Positions 22,851 to 31,837 of a stretch of 42,563 nt of DNA are shown here, one piece after another. Within the stretch, counting starts at the first letter, position 1. Each line of letters starts with the position of its first letter. This DNA comes from JBQTHP01 sp052389755 (GTDB lineage: Bacteria > Pseudomonadota > Gammaproteobacteria > Steroidobacterales > Steroidobacteraceae). A program made the translations under genes and the position numbers. The stretch is from positions 1-42,563 of the forward strand of contig JBQTHP010000026.1 of NCBI GenBank assembly GCA_052389755.1. Reading direction: 5' to 3'. The notes beneath the pieces were generated by a model. It made no database searches. It was not told the origin of the DNA and saw only the letters and a list, made by a program, of their open reading frames with translations.

Positions 22851-23719
22851 CTTCTTCGATAGAACCGCACCAACCACACGCTGATCACCACCGTCCACGC
22901 GAGCACGAGCCACCCAACGAAGCCGTCGTAGGTTCCGATGAGAAAGCTCCACCCGTGACGCGTATCGGGAACCGAGAGCTCCCGAACGCTCGTGATGATC
23001 AGCACCCAGCCGGCGTGCAGCCCGATGCACGCCGCGATGTTTCCGGTGATCGCCCGTATCGATGCGAGAAGCACGCCGACGGCGAACAGGCACAGAAACG
23101 AATCGACTATCGCGAGCGGCCTTCCGAAGTCGAGCAGCCAGCCCGCGAGGAGATCGATGCCGCTCGTCCATCCCACCTCGTCGGCGGGTATTCGAGTCTT
23201 GGCGAAGAAGTGCGCAGCGGCATACAGCAGTGAAGTGAGAAGGATGGCGAGGCGTGCGCCGGACTCGCGCGCAATGCCGGTGAACATCGCGCCGCGCAGG
23301 AACGTCTCTTCGATGAATGCCACGGCGAGTCCGGTGACGAGTCCTTTGACCACGAGTCCGGCGAGAGTCGCGACGTCGAGGGCGACGCCGGGTTTCAGGT
23401 CGCGCAGATCGATCGCGATCATGAGGGCGATGATCGGCAGCATGAGCGCTACGCCGAACCCGAGGCCGATGCCGAGCTCGCGCACGAACTCGGGGCGCGG
23501 TATTGCGTAGCCGAGACTCGCGCGATCGCTCAGTCGAAGCCGGCGCGCGCACAGCACGAAGCCGGCCACGAGCGCGAGCATCCCGAGGCGACTTGCGACG
23601 CGATGGAACCGCGGCTCCTCGAGGAGCGGCGCCGCTGCGAGCCATGCGGGGTACGCAAGCACCGCGACCGCGGCGAGCGCCGCGAGTATCAATCCGACGA
23701 ATATGGCGAAGGTGCGCAT
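22820..23719 (-). CDS. CPBP family intramembrane metalloprotease
   Basis: This 299-residue membrane protein has about eight hydrophobic segments and the CPBP (CAAX protease and bacteriocin-processing) motifs: FIEETFLRG (Glu137, Glu138, Arg142), LLYAAAHF (His170) and a third motif near GLHAGW. It probably cleaves a membrane substrate, which is unknown. The ATG at 23719 is chosen because MRTFAIFVGLILAALAAV starts the first membrane segment; the ribosome binding site is poor. The C-terminal residues AQTTDGLDG are encoded by the palindromic repeat and are probably dispensable. A membrane processing role similar to Rce1 is possible but not shown. Confidence 0.85.
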   Translation of the reverse strand: MRTFAIFVGLILAALAAVAVLAYPAWLAAAPLLEEPRFHRVASRLGMLALVAGFVLCARRLRLSDRASLGYAIPRPEFVRELGIGLGFGVALMLPIIALMIAIDLRDLKPGVALDVATLAGLVVKGLVTGLAVAFIEETFLRGAMFTGIARESGARLAILLTSLLYAAAHFFAKTRIPADEVGWTSGIDLLAGWLLDFGRPLAIVDSFLCLFAVGVLLASIRAITGNIAACIGLHAGWVLIITSVRELSVPDTRHGWSFLIGTYDGFVGWLVLAWTVVISVWLVRFYRRRAQTTDGLDG

Positions 23720-23825
23720 GTCAGGGGCGTTACGGTAAGTGCGCGCACGCGAGGCGTGCAAATCTGCGCGAACGCGTTTGATTCACCGCTGTCGGTGCAG
23801 CGGCGGGTCGCAGAGAATTTACGCC

Positions 23826-24209
23826 ATGGAGCAGCGGGCCCCCCATCAGGTGTTGAAGGCGCTCGTCGAGGGCATCGATCCGTCCACCGGCGAGCAGCTC
23901 GGTCCCGGCACGGTGCTGCAGCAGGCCGAGGTGCAACGCGCTCTGCTCGCCGGCATCGCGGCGCTCGAAGAGGACGCCTCGCGAGCTCAGCGGCGCTCGC
24001 AGCTGCCCGGCAACATCGGCCAGCCGTGGACCGCGGGGGAGGAGCAACGCCTCGCTGCGGCGTTCAAGGCAGGCGACCCACTTGCGGAAATCGCGGACCG
24101 CCATGGCCGAACGCTCACGGCGATCGAGGCGCGGCTCGAGCGACTCGGTCTGCTCGCCCCGGAGCAGCGCGTGACGCGCAATCGATACTCGGCGAGCGAG
24201 CCGCGCTAG
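23826..24209 (+). CDS. Small protein with SANT/Myb-like helix-turn-helix
   Basis: This 127-residue protein has two parts. The N-terminal half (HQVLKALVEGIDPSTGEQLG) is a short conserved-looking helix with an acidic loop. The C-terminal half (about 75-118: QPWTAGEEQRLAAAFKAGDP, then LAEIADRHGRTLTAIEARLE) looks like a compact DNA-binding three-helix motif similar to SANT/Myb or helicase-associated domains. Similar small proteins occur in other proteobacteria from memory. It could bind nucleic acid, but no target is visible. It is divergent from the CPBP gene and convergent with the TraB-family gene. Start ATG 23826; no strong ribosome binding site. Confidence 0.75.
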   Translation: MEQRAPHQVLKALVEGIDPSTGEQLGPGTVLQQAEVQRALLAGIAALEEDASRAQRRSQLPGNIGQPWTAGEEQRLAAAFKAGDPLAEIADRHGRTLTAIEARLERLGLLAPEQRVTRNRYSASEPR

Positions 24210-24269
24210 CGGCGCTAGGAGGCCCACGGACTTCGCGGGAAGAGGAGCCGCCGTGCGGACGCGAGTGGA

Positions 24270-24292
24270 CGCCCCGTTTTCGCTTAGGCCCG
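24270..24292. repeat. 23-base segment shared with element B
   Basis: This segment beginning CGCCCCGTTTTCGC matches the reverse complement of 13670-13692 at 21 of 23 positions. It sits in a 95-base gap downstream of two convergent genes. It may be a fragment of the same repeat family. Confidence 0.5.
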
Positions 24293-24304
24293 ACCCCGGG
24301 CGCG

Positions 24305-25180
24305 TTACCGGATGCGTTCCGCGTCGAGACCGCGACGGCGGGCGAGCGCCACCAGTCCGTCGTCTCCCACCAGGTGCAGCACACCGACGACGATCAGGTA
24401 GTCGTTGTCGTCCTGCAGCAGCCGCTCGATCTGCGGCATCCAGCGGGCATTACGCTCGGTCACGAGGGCGCGGTAGAGGCTCGGAAACTCGTCATACTCG
24501 GTGGCAAGCATCGTCGCGAGCCGGAGCGCATCGCCCGTCCGCCACGCGGTGAGCAGCTCGTCCGTATCCTTCTCCAGCTCGCCGAGCTCCTCGACCGTCT
24601 GCTCGAGAAAGCGTCTCTGGTCTTCGAGCGGCAGCGCGTCGAGGAGTCCGAGCTGCTCTTCGGGTGTCTCGAGGCCACGGATCTCTTTGCCGTCGCGACG
24701 CGCGCGCCGCTCGATCTGCCGCTCGACGCCCGACTCGGGATCGAAGCCGAGGCGGGCGTACGCGAGCTCCACGAGCGTCAGCGCCACGGCCCACGGTTCG
24801 AACTGTTGCACGCCTTCGATGGGAAGGCCGAGCTCGTTGGCGGCTGCGGCGACGCGGCGATGGCGTGGCTCGCCGAGAGTTTCGCGAAGGGTCGAGCCGT
24901 CGGTGTACACGCCGCGCTCGAGCATCCAGCGCCCGGCCTGCGCGGGATCAAAATCGTCGAGGTCGAGCTCCATCAGGATCGTCTCGGCGTCGGCGTATGC
25001 GCGGTCGAAAGCCGCCGGCAGCGTCGCGTCGGTTTGTCGGAGGAGGTGGACTGAGCCTGCGAGATACACGGTGTTGCGCGGGCCTTCGATGGCCCAGACG
25101 AGACCGTCGGCGCCGACGACGGGGGCCGACGCGATGGCGAGCCAGAGGACGGCCCACGCGCGATGCGCGCGGAGCTGCAT
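24305..25180 (-). CDS. TraB/GumN family secreted protein
   Basis: This 291-residue protein has a signal peptide (about residues 1-24, ending near VVGADG) and belongs to the TraB/GumN family, a putative metalloprotease-like fold. The paired family motifs are YLAGSVHLL at the N-terminus and VGVLHLVGDDGLVALARRRG at the C-terminus. Also visible is the acidic LMELDLDDFD after the first helix. It is expected in the periplasm or the outer leaflet. The ATG overlaps the cpdA stop codon (TGATG), so the two are co-translated. The function of bacterial members remains poorly defined. Confidence 0.87.
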   Translation of the reverse strand: MQLRAHRAWAVLWLAIASAPVVGADGLVWAIEGPRNTVYLAGSVHLLRQTDATLPAAFDRAYADAETILMELDLDDFDPAQAGRWMLERGVYTDGSTLRETLGEPRHRRVAAAANELGLPIEGVQQFEPWAVALTLVELAYARLGFDPESGVERQIERRARRDGKEIRGLETPEEQLGLLDALPLEDQRRFLEQTVEELGELEKDTDELLTAWRTGDALRLATMLATEYDEFPSLYRALVTERNARWMPQIERLLQDDNDYLIVVGVLHLVGDDGLVALARRRGLDAERIR

Positions 25181-25929
25181 CAGGGCACCCAGATGACTTC
25201 GGTCGCGATGCTGCCGTCAGGGCGGAGTTCGATCGGCCTGTAGGCGGGCGGCTTGCAGTCCACGGCGAATTCTTCCGATCCCGGCAGGAACTGTGCGCAC
25301 GTCGAGGGCGTCGCCATGAGGCGCACGCGGCCACGCATCTTGTCGAACGCCTGGTGCACGTGGCCCCAGAGTATCGCGCGTACGTTGTCGTGGCGATCGA
25401 TCACGCGAAGGAACTCGTCCGCGTTTTCGAGGCCGACCTGGTCGAGCCAGCGGCTGGACATGCGCACCGGATGGTGATGCAGACACACGAACGCGTGCCT
25501 TGCGCCGGCGCCCGCGAGCGCCGCATCGAGGTCGGCGAGACTCCGCTCACTCAATCGGCCGCCCGCGGCGCCCGGAACACAGCTGTCGAGCAGCACGACG
25601 CGCCAGCCGTCGAGATCGACATGTGTGTGGAGGCGGAACGGCTCCTCCTTGAGTGCCTCGCGCATCGCGTCGAGCTCGTCGTGATTGCCGGGGATGCAAT
25701 ACACGGGCTTGCCGAGATCTCCGAACACCCGCCGGAAGTGACCGTATCCGGCCGGATCGTCCTGCACGATATCGCCGGTGACGAGAAACGCATCCATCGT
25801 CCAGTTGTGCCTGCGCGCGTGCTTCACCGCTCGCTCGAGCGCGGGCAGCGTTTCGATGCCGCGCAGCGACCCGCGCTCGTCACCGTAGAGGTGCGGGTCG
25901 GTGAAATTGAGGAGGCGAATCGAGCTCAT
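25180..25929 (-). CDS. cpdA: CpdA-type metallophosphoesterase (3',5'-cAMP phosphodiesterase)
   Basis: This 249-residue enzyme has the calcineurin-like metal site: FTDPHLYGDERG, VTGDIVQDD, CIPGNHDE, CLHHHPVRM and LWGHVHQAF. This order and spacing match CpdA, which degrades cAMP; other small class III phosphodiesterases look similar, so substrate is not certain. The start MSSIRLLNFTD at 25929 is preferred over the longer frame because homologues begin here. A weak promoter is possible (TTGTTA at 26013-26018, minus strand, with TCATAT 17 bases downstream). It is the first gene of a two-gene unit with the TraB-family gene. Confidence 0.85.
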   Translation of the reverse strand: MSSIRLLNFTDPHLYGDERGSLRGIETLPALERAVKHARRHNWTMDAFLVTGDIVQDDPAGYGHFRRVFGDLGKPVYCIPGNHDELDAMREALKEEPFRLHTHVDLDGWRVVLLDSCVPGAAGGRLSERSLADLDAALAGAGARHAFVCLHHHPVRMSSRWLDQVGLENADEFLRVIDRHDNVRAILWGHVHQAFDKMRGRVRLMATPSTCAQFLPGSEEFAVDCKPPAYRPIELRPDGSIATEVIWVP

Positions 25930-26144
25930 GGTGATATAGACGAACAGCCCTGTCCTGAAAGAGCGCACGAACCAGCGACCGGTTCCCCGATATGACAAGC
26001 GACGTCCAATTTTAACAAAGGGGTCCGGAAGCCCGAGTGAACTGAGTCATGCGACCCGACGGTAGTGCGAGACCCGTATACGGCTCGCGGCGGCGCATAA
26101 TGTGAAGCCGATCGCTTCGTCGCGCCCCACGTGCGGCACCTCAC
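25930..26144. other. Divergent intergenic region between cpdA and the O-methyltransferase gene
   Basis: This 215-base gap must hold two promoters. On the minus strand TTGTTA (26013-26018) and TCATAT (25990-25995) are 17 bases apart. On the plus strand CATAAT (26096-26101) lies about 45 bases before the O-methyltransferase start, without a clear -35. No gene or repeat is seen in the gap. Confidence 0.35.
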
Positions 26145-26810
26145 ATGTCAGCCAGAACCCTGTCACTTACCGACGACATTTACCGATATCTGCTCGAGCA
26201 CTCCTCGCGCGAGCCGGCGATTCTCGCGCGGCTGCGCAAGGTCACGGCGAGCCTGTCCACCGCGAACATGCAGATCGGCCCCGAGCAGGGGCAGCTTATG
26301 CAAATGCTCGTGCGCCTGATCGGCGCGCGCCGCTGCATCGAGATCGGTACGTACACCGGATACTCGAGCCTCGCCGTGGCGCTGGCGTTGCCCGGGGACG
26401 GCAGCCTCATCGCGTGCGACATAAGCGCCGAGTGGACGCAGATCGCGCGGCAATTCTGGAAGGAAGCAGGCGTGGACACGCGCATCGATCTGCGCCTGCA
26501 GCCGGCCGCGAAGACGCTCGATGAGCTCCTCATGGCCGGCGCAGTGAGCAGCTTCGACTTCGCGTTCATCGATGCGGACAAGACCGGCTACCTCGCCTAC
26601 TACGAGCGGCTGCTCGATCTCATGCGGCCGGGCGGCCTCATCGCGGTAGACAACACCCTCTGGGGCGGCGAAGTCGCGAACGCCGAAACGAACGATGCCG
26701 ATACGAACGCGCTCCGCGCGTTCAACGATCACGTGCACCGCGATGAGCGAGTCGATCTGTCTCTGGTTCCGATTGGCGATGGACTGACGCTCTTGAGGAA
26801 GCGGGGCTGA
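26145..26810 (+). CDS. Class I SAM-dependent O-methyltransferase (family 3)
   Basis: This 221-residue protein resembles caffeoyl-CoA/catechol-type O-methyltransferases. The SAM site CIEIGTYTGYSSLAVALALP, the acidic motif FAFIDADKTGYLAYYERLLD and the metal-binding DNTLWGGEV are visible. Cation-dependent methylation of a catechol-like hydroxyl is expected from the family; the natural substrate of bacterial members is generally unclear. It stands alone and is convergent with ahcY across a strong terminator. Its product SAH is the substrate of ahcY, a plausible but not specific link. Confidence 0.88.
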   Translation: MSARTLSLTDDIYRYLLEHSSREPAILARLRKVTASLSTANMQIGPEQGQLMQMLVRLIGARRCIEIGTYTGYSSLAVALALPGDGSLIACDISAEWTQIARQFWKEAGVDTRIDLRLQPAAKTLDELLMAGAVSSFDFAFIDADKTGYLAYYERLLDLMRPGGLIAVDNTLWGGEVANAETNDADTNALRAFNDHVHRDERVDLSLVPIGDGLTLLRKRG

Positions 26811-26818
26811 CAGGGAAA

Positions 26819-26937
26819 GCTCACAGCCTACAGCTCACAGCTTACAGCCCGGAAAATAGAGAGGCCCGGAGTCCTCGCGGACGCCGGGCCTCTTCGTCTC
26901 CTTCCCGGCTGTGAGCTGTAGGCTGTAGGCTGTCAGC

Positions 26938-26940
<3 letters not shown>
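26819..26940. repeat. Inverted heptamer repeats flanking a terminator
   Basis: The left arm (26819-26849) consists of 7-base units such as CTCACAG, CCTACAG, CTCACAG and CTTACAG. The right arm (26907-26940) is the inverse: GGCTGTG, AGCTGTA, GGCTGTA, GGCTGTC. The arms enclose the terminator hairpin at 26861-26892. The right arm contains the ahcY stop codon. Confidence 0.8.
26861..26892. terminator. Strong bidirectional terminator
   Basis: GAGGCCCGG pairs with CCGGGCCTC, and inside the loop GTCC pairs with GGAC around TCGC. It is followed by TTCGTCTCC on the plus strand and by TCTATTTTCC on the minus strand. It lies between the convergent O-methyltransferase and ahcY genes, so it can end both transcripts. 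Confidence 0.85.
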
Positions 26941-28359
<1,419 letters not shown>

Positions 28360-28376
28360 CGAATGCTCCAAGGGTA

Positions 28377-28463
28377 ACGAGCGCCGTTGTCACCACTTGC
28401 GCCGCCTCTCGAGCCTGGCAGGAAAGCTCTTCCGTGCTTTCCGTCGCAGCGCTCCTCGAGAGC
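28377..28463 (-). ncRNA. SAH riboswitch upstream of ahcY
   Basis: On the minus strand the sequence reads CTCGAGGAGCGCTGCGACGG (28441-28460). After a variable hairpin (AAAGC...GCTTT) comes the conserved CCAGGCTCG (near 28409-28418), then CAACGGCGCTC (near 28379-28389). GAGCGC at 28449-28454 pairs with GCGCTC at 28379-28384 to close the structure, and CGAG/CTCG can form the pseudoknot. These are the conserved parts of the SAH aptamer. It lies 18 bases before the ahcY start. The element is expected to raise ahcY expression when SAH accumulates. The linker is short, so control at ribosome binding is plausible. Confidence 0.95.
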
Positions 28464-28494
28464 CATGCGTGCCGCGCACCCGCGCGGCAGAAAT

Positions 28495-29667
28495 CTATGC
28501 TGCGCGAACGCTCTTCCCCTCAGCGGCGAGCTCCGCGGCCTTGTCGGTGCGCTCCCACGAGAACTCGGGCTCGGTGCGCCCGAAGTGTCCGTAGGTCGCG
28601 GTCTTCTGGTAGATCGGGCGCACGAGATCGAGCATTTCGCGGATTCCGTACGGCGTGAGATCGAAGTGCCGCCGCACGAGCTCGGTCAGGCGGTCGCGCG
28701 ACAGGCGGCTCGTGCCGAAAGTCTCGACCATGATCGAGGTCGGCTCGGCGACTCCGATCGCGTACGACACCTGCACCTCGCAACGCTCCGCGAGACCCGC
28801 GGCGACGATGTTCTTGGCGACGTAGCGCGCCGCGTAGGCGGCCGAGCGATCCACCTTCGAGGGATCCTTGCCGGAAAACGCGCCGCCACCGTGGCGAGCG
28901 AAGCCGCCATACGTATCGACGATGATCTTGCGGCCCGTCAGGCCGCAGTCGCCGACCGGCCCGCCGATGACGAAGCGGCCCGTCGGATTGATGTGAAACT
29001 TCGTGCGCTTGTCGATCAGCTTCGGCGGCAGGACCGGCTTGATGATCTCGTCCATCACCGCATCGCGCAGCGTCTTCGTCGAGACGTCGTCGCTGTGCTG
29101 GGTGGAGAGAACGACCGCCTCGATGCCCACCGGAACGTCATCCTCGTAGCGCAAGGTGATCTGGCTCTTCGCGTCGGGGCGCAGCCAGTCGAGCTTGCCG
29201 CGCTTTCTCACCTGTGCCTGGCGCTGCACGAGCCGGTGCGCGTAGCAGATCGGCGCGGGCATGAGCACGTCGGTCTCGTTCGTCGCGTAGCCGAACATCA
29301 GGCCTTGATCGCCGGCGCCCTGCTTGCGCTCGTCCTTCCGGTCGACGCCCTGCGCGATGTCGGGCGACTGCTTGCCGATGATGTTGATGACGCTGCACGA
29401 GGCGCCGTCGAAGCCCATGTCCGAGCTGTTGTAGCCGATGTCGAGCACCGTCTTCCTGACGAGGGCTTCGAGGTCCACCCAGGCCGTAGTCGTCACCTCT
29501 CCGGCCACGATCACGACGCCGGTTTTGACGAGCGTCTCGCATGCGACCCGCCCGCGCTTGTCCTGCGCGAGGATCGCGTCGAGGACGACGTCGGAGATCT
29601 GATCGGCGATCTTGTCCGGGTGGCCTTCGGACACGGATTCGGACGTGAATAAATAGCTGTTCGACAT
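28495..29667 (-). CDS. metK: Methionine adenosyltransferase (SAM synthetase)
   Basis: This 390-residue enzyme makes S-adenosylmethionine from methionine and ATP. Motifs seen in order: LFTSESVSEGHPDKIADQIS, GAGDQGLMFGYATNET, then GGAFSGKDPSKVDRSAAYAA. The ATG at 29667 is preferred to longer frames because MSNSYLFTSESVSEGHPDK is the usual N-terminus, and AAGG lies 4 bases upstream. It is divergent from tkt and stands upstream of ahcY, the common betaproteobacterial arrangement for the SAM cycle. The SAH riboswitch follows 31 bases after its stop codon. Confidence 0.97.
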   Translation of the reverse strand: MSNSYLFTSESVSEGHPDKIADQISDVVLDAILAQDKRGRVACETLVKTGVVIVAGEVTTTAWVDLEALVRKTVLDIGYNSSDMGFDGASCSVINIIGKQSPDIAQGVDRKDERKQGAGDQGLMFGYATNETDVLMPAPICYAHRLVQRQAQVRKRGKLDWLRPDAKSQITLRYEDDVPVGIEAVVLSTQHSDDVSTKTLRDAVMDEIIKPVLPPKLIDKRTKFHINPTGRFVIGGPVGDCGLTGRKIIVDTYGGFARHGGGAFSGKDPSKVDRSAAYAARYVAKNIVAAGLAERCEVQVSYAIGVAEPTSIMVETFGTSRLSRDRLTELVRRHFDLTPYGIREMLDLVRPIYQKTATYGHFGRTEPEFSWERTDKAAELAAEGKSVRAA

Positions 29668-29820
29668 GACCTTATTGGCGCTTTGTGCACGAGGGCGGGG
29701 CAGTATACCGGCCGGGGGTTGAGGGGGCATCACTCCCCTCAGCAATTCGATTGCCCGGTCGCGCTGCGTGATGGAAAATGCGCGCCTTTTTCCACGACCC
29801 CGCCCGGTACACCACCCCCG
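29668..29820. promoter_or_regulatory. Divergent metK/tkt control region
   Basis: AGTATACC (29702-29709) is nearly symmetric and offers TATACC on the plus strand and TATACT on the minus strand, so the two promoters may share one -10 box. TGAGGGG (29720-29726) and CCCCTCA (29735-29741) form a perfect 7-base inverted repeat, a hairpin or operator. No good -35 boxes were found, and no known SAM riboswitch core is present. tkt has no ribosome binding site before its ATG. Confidence 0.35.
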
Positions 29821-31824
29821 ATGAGCTCACGTCGCGAACTCGCCAATGCGATCCGTGCCCTTGCCATGGATTCGGTCGAGAAGGCCGGATCCGGGCATCC
29901 CGGCGCCCCGATGGGTATGGCCGACATCGCGGAGGTGTTGTGGCGCGACTTCCTGAAACATAACCCCGGTAATCCGCTGTGGCCCAACCGCGACCGCTTC
30001 GTGTTGTCGAACGGCCACGCCTCGATGCTGCTGTACTCGCTGCTGCATCTGACCGGATATCCCATCGCACTCGACGAGCTGAAGCACTTCCGCCAGCTCG
30101 GCTCGCGCCCCGCGGGACATCCCGAGCATGAACCGGCCGTGGGCATCGAAACGACCACGGGTCCGCTCGGCCAGGGTCTTGCCAATGCCGTCGGGATGGC
30201 GCTCGCGGAAAAGCTGCTCGCTGCGACGTTCAATCGACCGGACCTGCCGATCGTCGATCACCATACTTATGTATTCATCGGCGACGGCGATCTCATGGAA
30301 GGCATTTCCCACGAGGCCTGCTCGTTCGCCGGTACGCTGAAGCTCGGCAAGCTCATCGCGTTCTACGACGACAACGGCATCTCGATCGACGGCAAAGTCG
30401 AGGGCTGGTTCACGGACGACACGCCGAAGCGCTTCGAGGGCTATCACTGGCACGTCGTGCCGAACGTGGACGGACACGACTCCGCGGCGGTAACGGCGGC
30501 GATTCGTGCGGCGCAGGCGGTGACCGATCGACCGTCGCTGATCTGCTGCAAGACGGTGATCGGCTGGGGAGCGCCCACCAAACAGGGCACGAAATCGACG
30601 CACGGCGAGGCGCTCGGGGCGGCGGAAGTCGCGGCGACGCGCAAGGCGATCGGCTGGACGCACGAGCCGTTCGACGTGCCGGAAGAGTTGCGGCGCGGGT
30701 GGGACATGCGCCCCAGGGGCGCCGCGCTCGAAGCGAAGTGGAAGGAACTCTACGCGCGTTATCGGCGCGAGCATTCCGCGCTTGCGGCCGAGTTCGAGCG
30801 CCGCATGAGCGGCGAGCTGCCGGAGAGCTGGAAGGATACGGCGCGCAGGATCCTCGATGCGGCTCGCGAGCAGAGCGCGCCGCAGGCCACCCGGCAGTCC
30901 TCGCAGCTCGCCATCAACGCGATCGGCGAGAGCGTGCCCGAGCTTCTCGGTGGCTCCGCGGATCTCACCGGATCGAACAACACGCTGCGCAAGGACGCAC
31001 GCGCGGTGACACCGACGGATGCGTCGGGCGCCTACATCCATTACGGCGTACGCGAGTTCGGCATGACCGCGATCATGAACGGGCTCGCGCTTCACGGCGG
31101 TTTCATTCCGTTCGGCGGCACGTTCCTCACCTTTTCCGACTACGCGCGAAACGCCGTGCGTCTCGCTGCGTTGATGCGCCAGCGCGTGATTCTCGTGTAC
31201 TCGCACGACTCGATCGGGCTCGGTGAGGACGGACCGACGCACCAGCCGATCGAGCATCTGGCCTCCTTGCGCGCAATGCCGAACATGAGTGTGTGGCGCC
31301 CGTGCGATGCCACCGAGACCGCGGCCGCGTGGATCGCGGCGATCGAGCACTCGACCGGACCGACTTCCCTCGTGCTCACGCGGCAGGCCGTGCCGCAGCA
31401 GGCGCGCACCCCCGAGCAGCAGCAGGCGATCCGGCGCGGCGGCTACGTGCTGATCGATCCTCCGGGCGCGGCGTCCGAGTGCATCGTGATCGCGACGGGT
31501 TCCGAAGTCGGCCTTGCGGCGCAGGCCGTTCAGGCGCTCAATGCGGCCGGACGACGCGTGCGACTCGTCTCGATGCCGTCGACCGATGCGTTCGACGCGC
31601 AGGACGAGGCCTATCGCGAGAGCGTGCTTCCCCGGGCCGTGACCAGGCGGCTCGCGGTCGAGGCGGCCGCGAGCCTCTCGTGGTGGCGGCTCGTCGGTTG
31701 CGAGGGACGCGTGCTCGGCCTCGATCGCTTCGGCGCGTCGGGCAAGGCCGCGGAACTGTTCGCACACTTCGGCTTCACCGTCGACAACGTGAAGCGCGAA
31801 ATCGAAATTCTCCTGAAGACCTGA
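29821..31824 (+). CDS. tkt: Transketolase
   Basis: This 667-residue thiamine-diphosphate enzyme moves two-carbon units in the pentose phosphate and Calvin cycles. The N-terminal SGHPGAPMGMADIAEVLW, the ThDP-binding GDGDLMEGISHEA with a later DDNGISIDG, and the pyrimidine-domain IHYGVREFGMTAIMNGLALH are intact. The C-terminal domain follows from about residue 540. The ATG at 29821 fits the family N-terminus but lacks a Shine-Dalgarno sequence. It is the first gene of a tkt-gap-pgk-pyk cluster. Whether the organism also has Calvin cycle genes cannot be judged from this window. Confidence 0.96.
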   Translation: MSSRRELANAIRALAMDSVEKAGSGHPGAPMGMADIAEVLWRDFLKHNPGNPLWPNRDRFVLSNGHASMLLYSLLHLTGYPIALDELKHFRQLGSRPAGHPEHEPAVGIETTTGPLGQGLANAVGMALAEKLLAATFNRPDLPIVDHHTYVFIGDGDLMEGISHEACSFAGTLKLGKLIAFYDDNGISIDGKVEGWFTDDTPKRFEGYHWHVVPNVDGHDSAAVTAAIRAAQAVTDRPSLICCKTVIGWGAPTKQGTKSTHGEALGAAEVAATRKAIGWTHEPFDVPEELRRGWDMRPRGAALEAKWKELYARYRREHSALAAEFERRMSGELPESWKDTARRILDAAREQSAPQATRQSSQLAINAIGESVPELLGGSADLTGSNNTLRKDARAVTPTDASGAYIHYGVREFGMTAIMNGLALHGGFIPFGGTFLTFSDYARNAVRLAALMRQRVILVYSHDSIGLGEDGPTHQPIEHLASLRAMPNMSVWRPCDATETAAAWIAAIEHSTGPTSLVLTRQAVPQQARTPEQQQAIRRGGYVLIDPPGAASECIVIATGSEVGLAAQAVQALNAAGRRVRLVSMPSTDAFDAQDEAYRESVLPRAVTRRLAVEAAASLSWWRLVGCEGRVLGLDRFGASGKAAELFAHFGFTVDNVKREIEILLKT

Positions 31825-31837
31825 GAAGGACATGCGC

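Noticed and set aside
29668..29820. SAM riboswitch upstream of metK
   Set aside because: No match to the SAM-I, SAM-II or SAM/SAH cores that I know. The hairpin TGAGGGG/CCCCTCA alone is insufficient.
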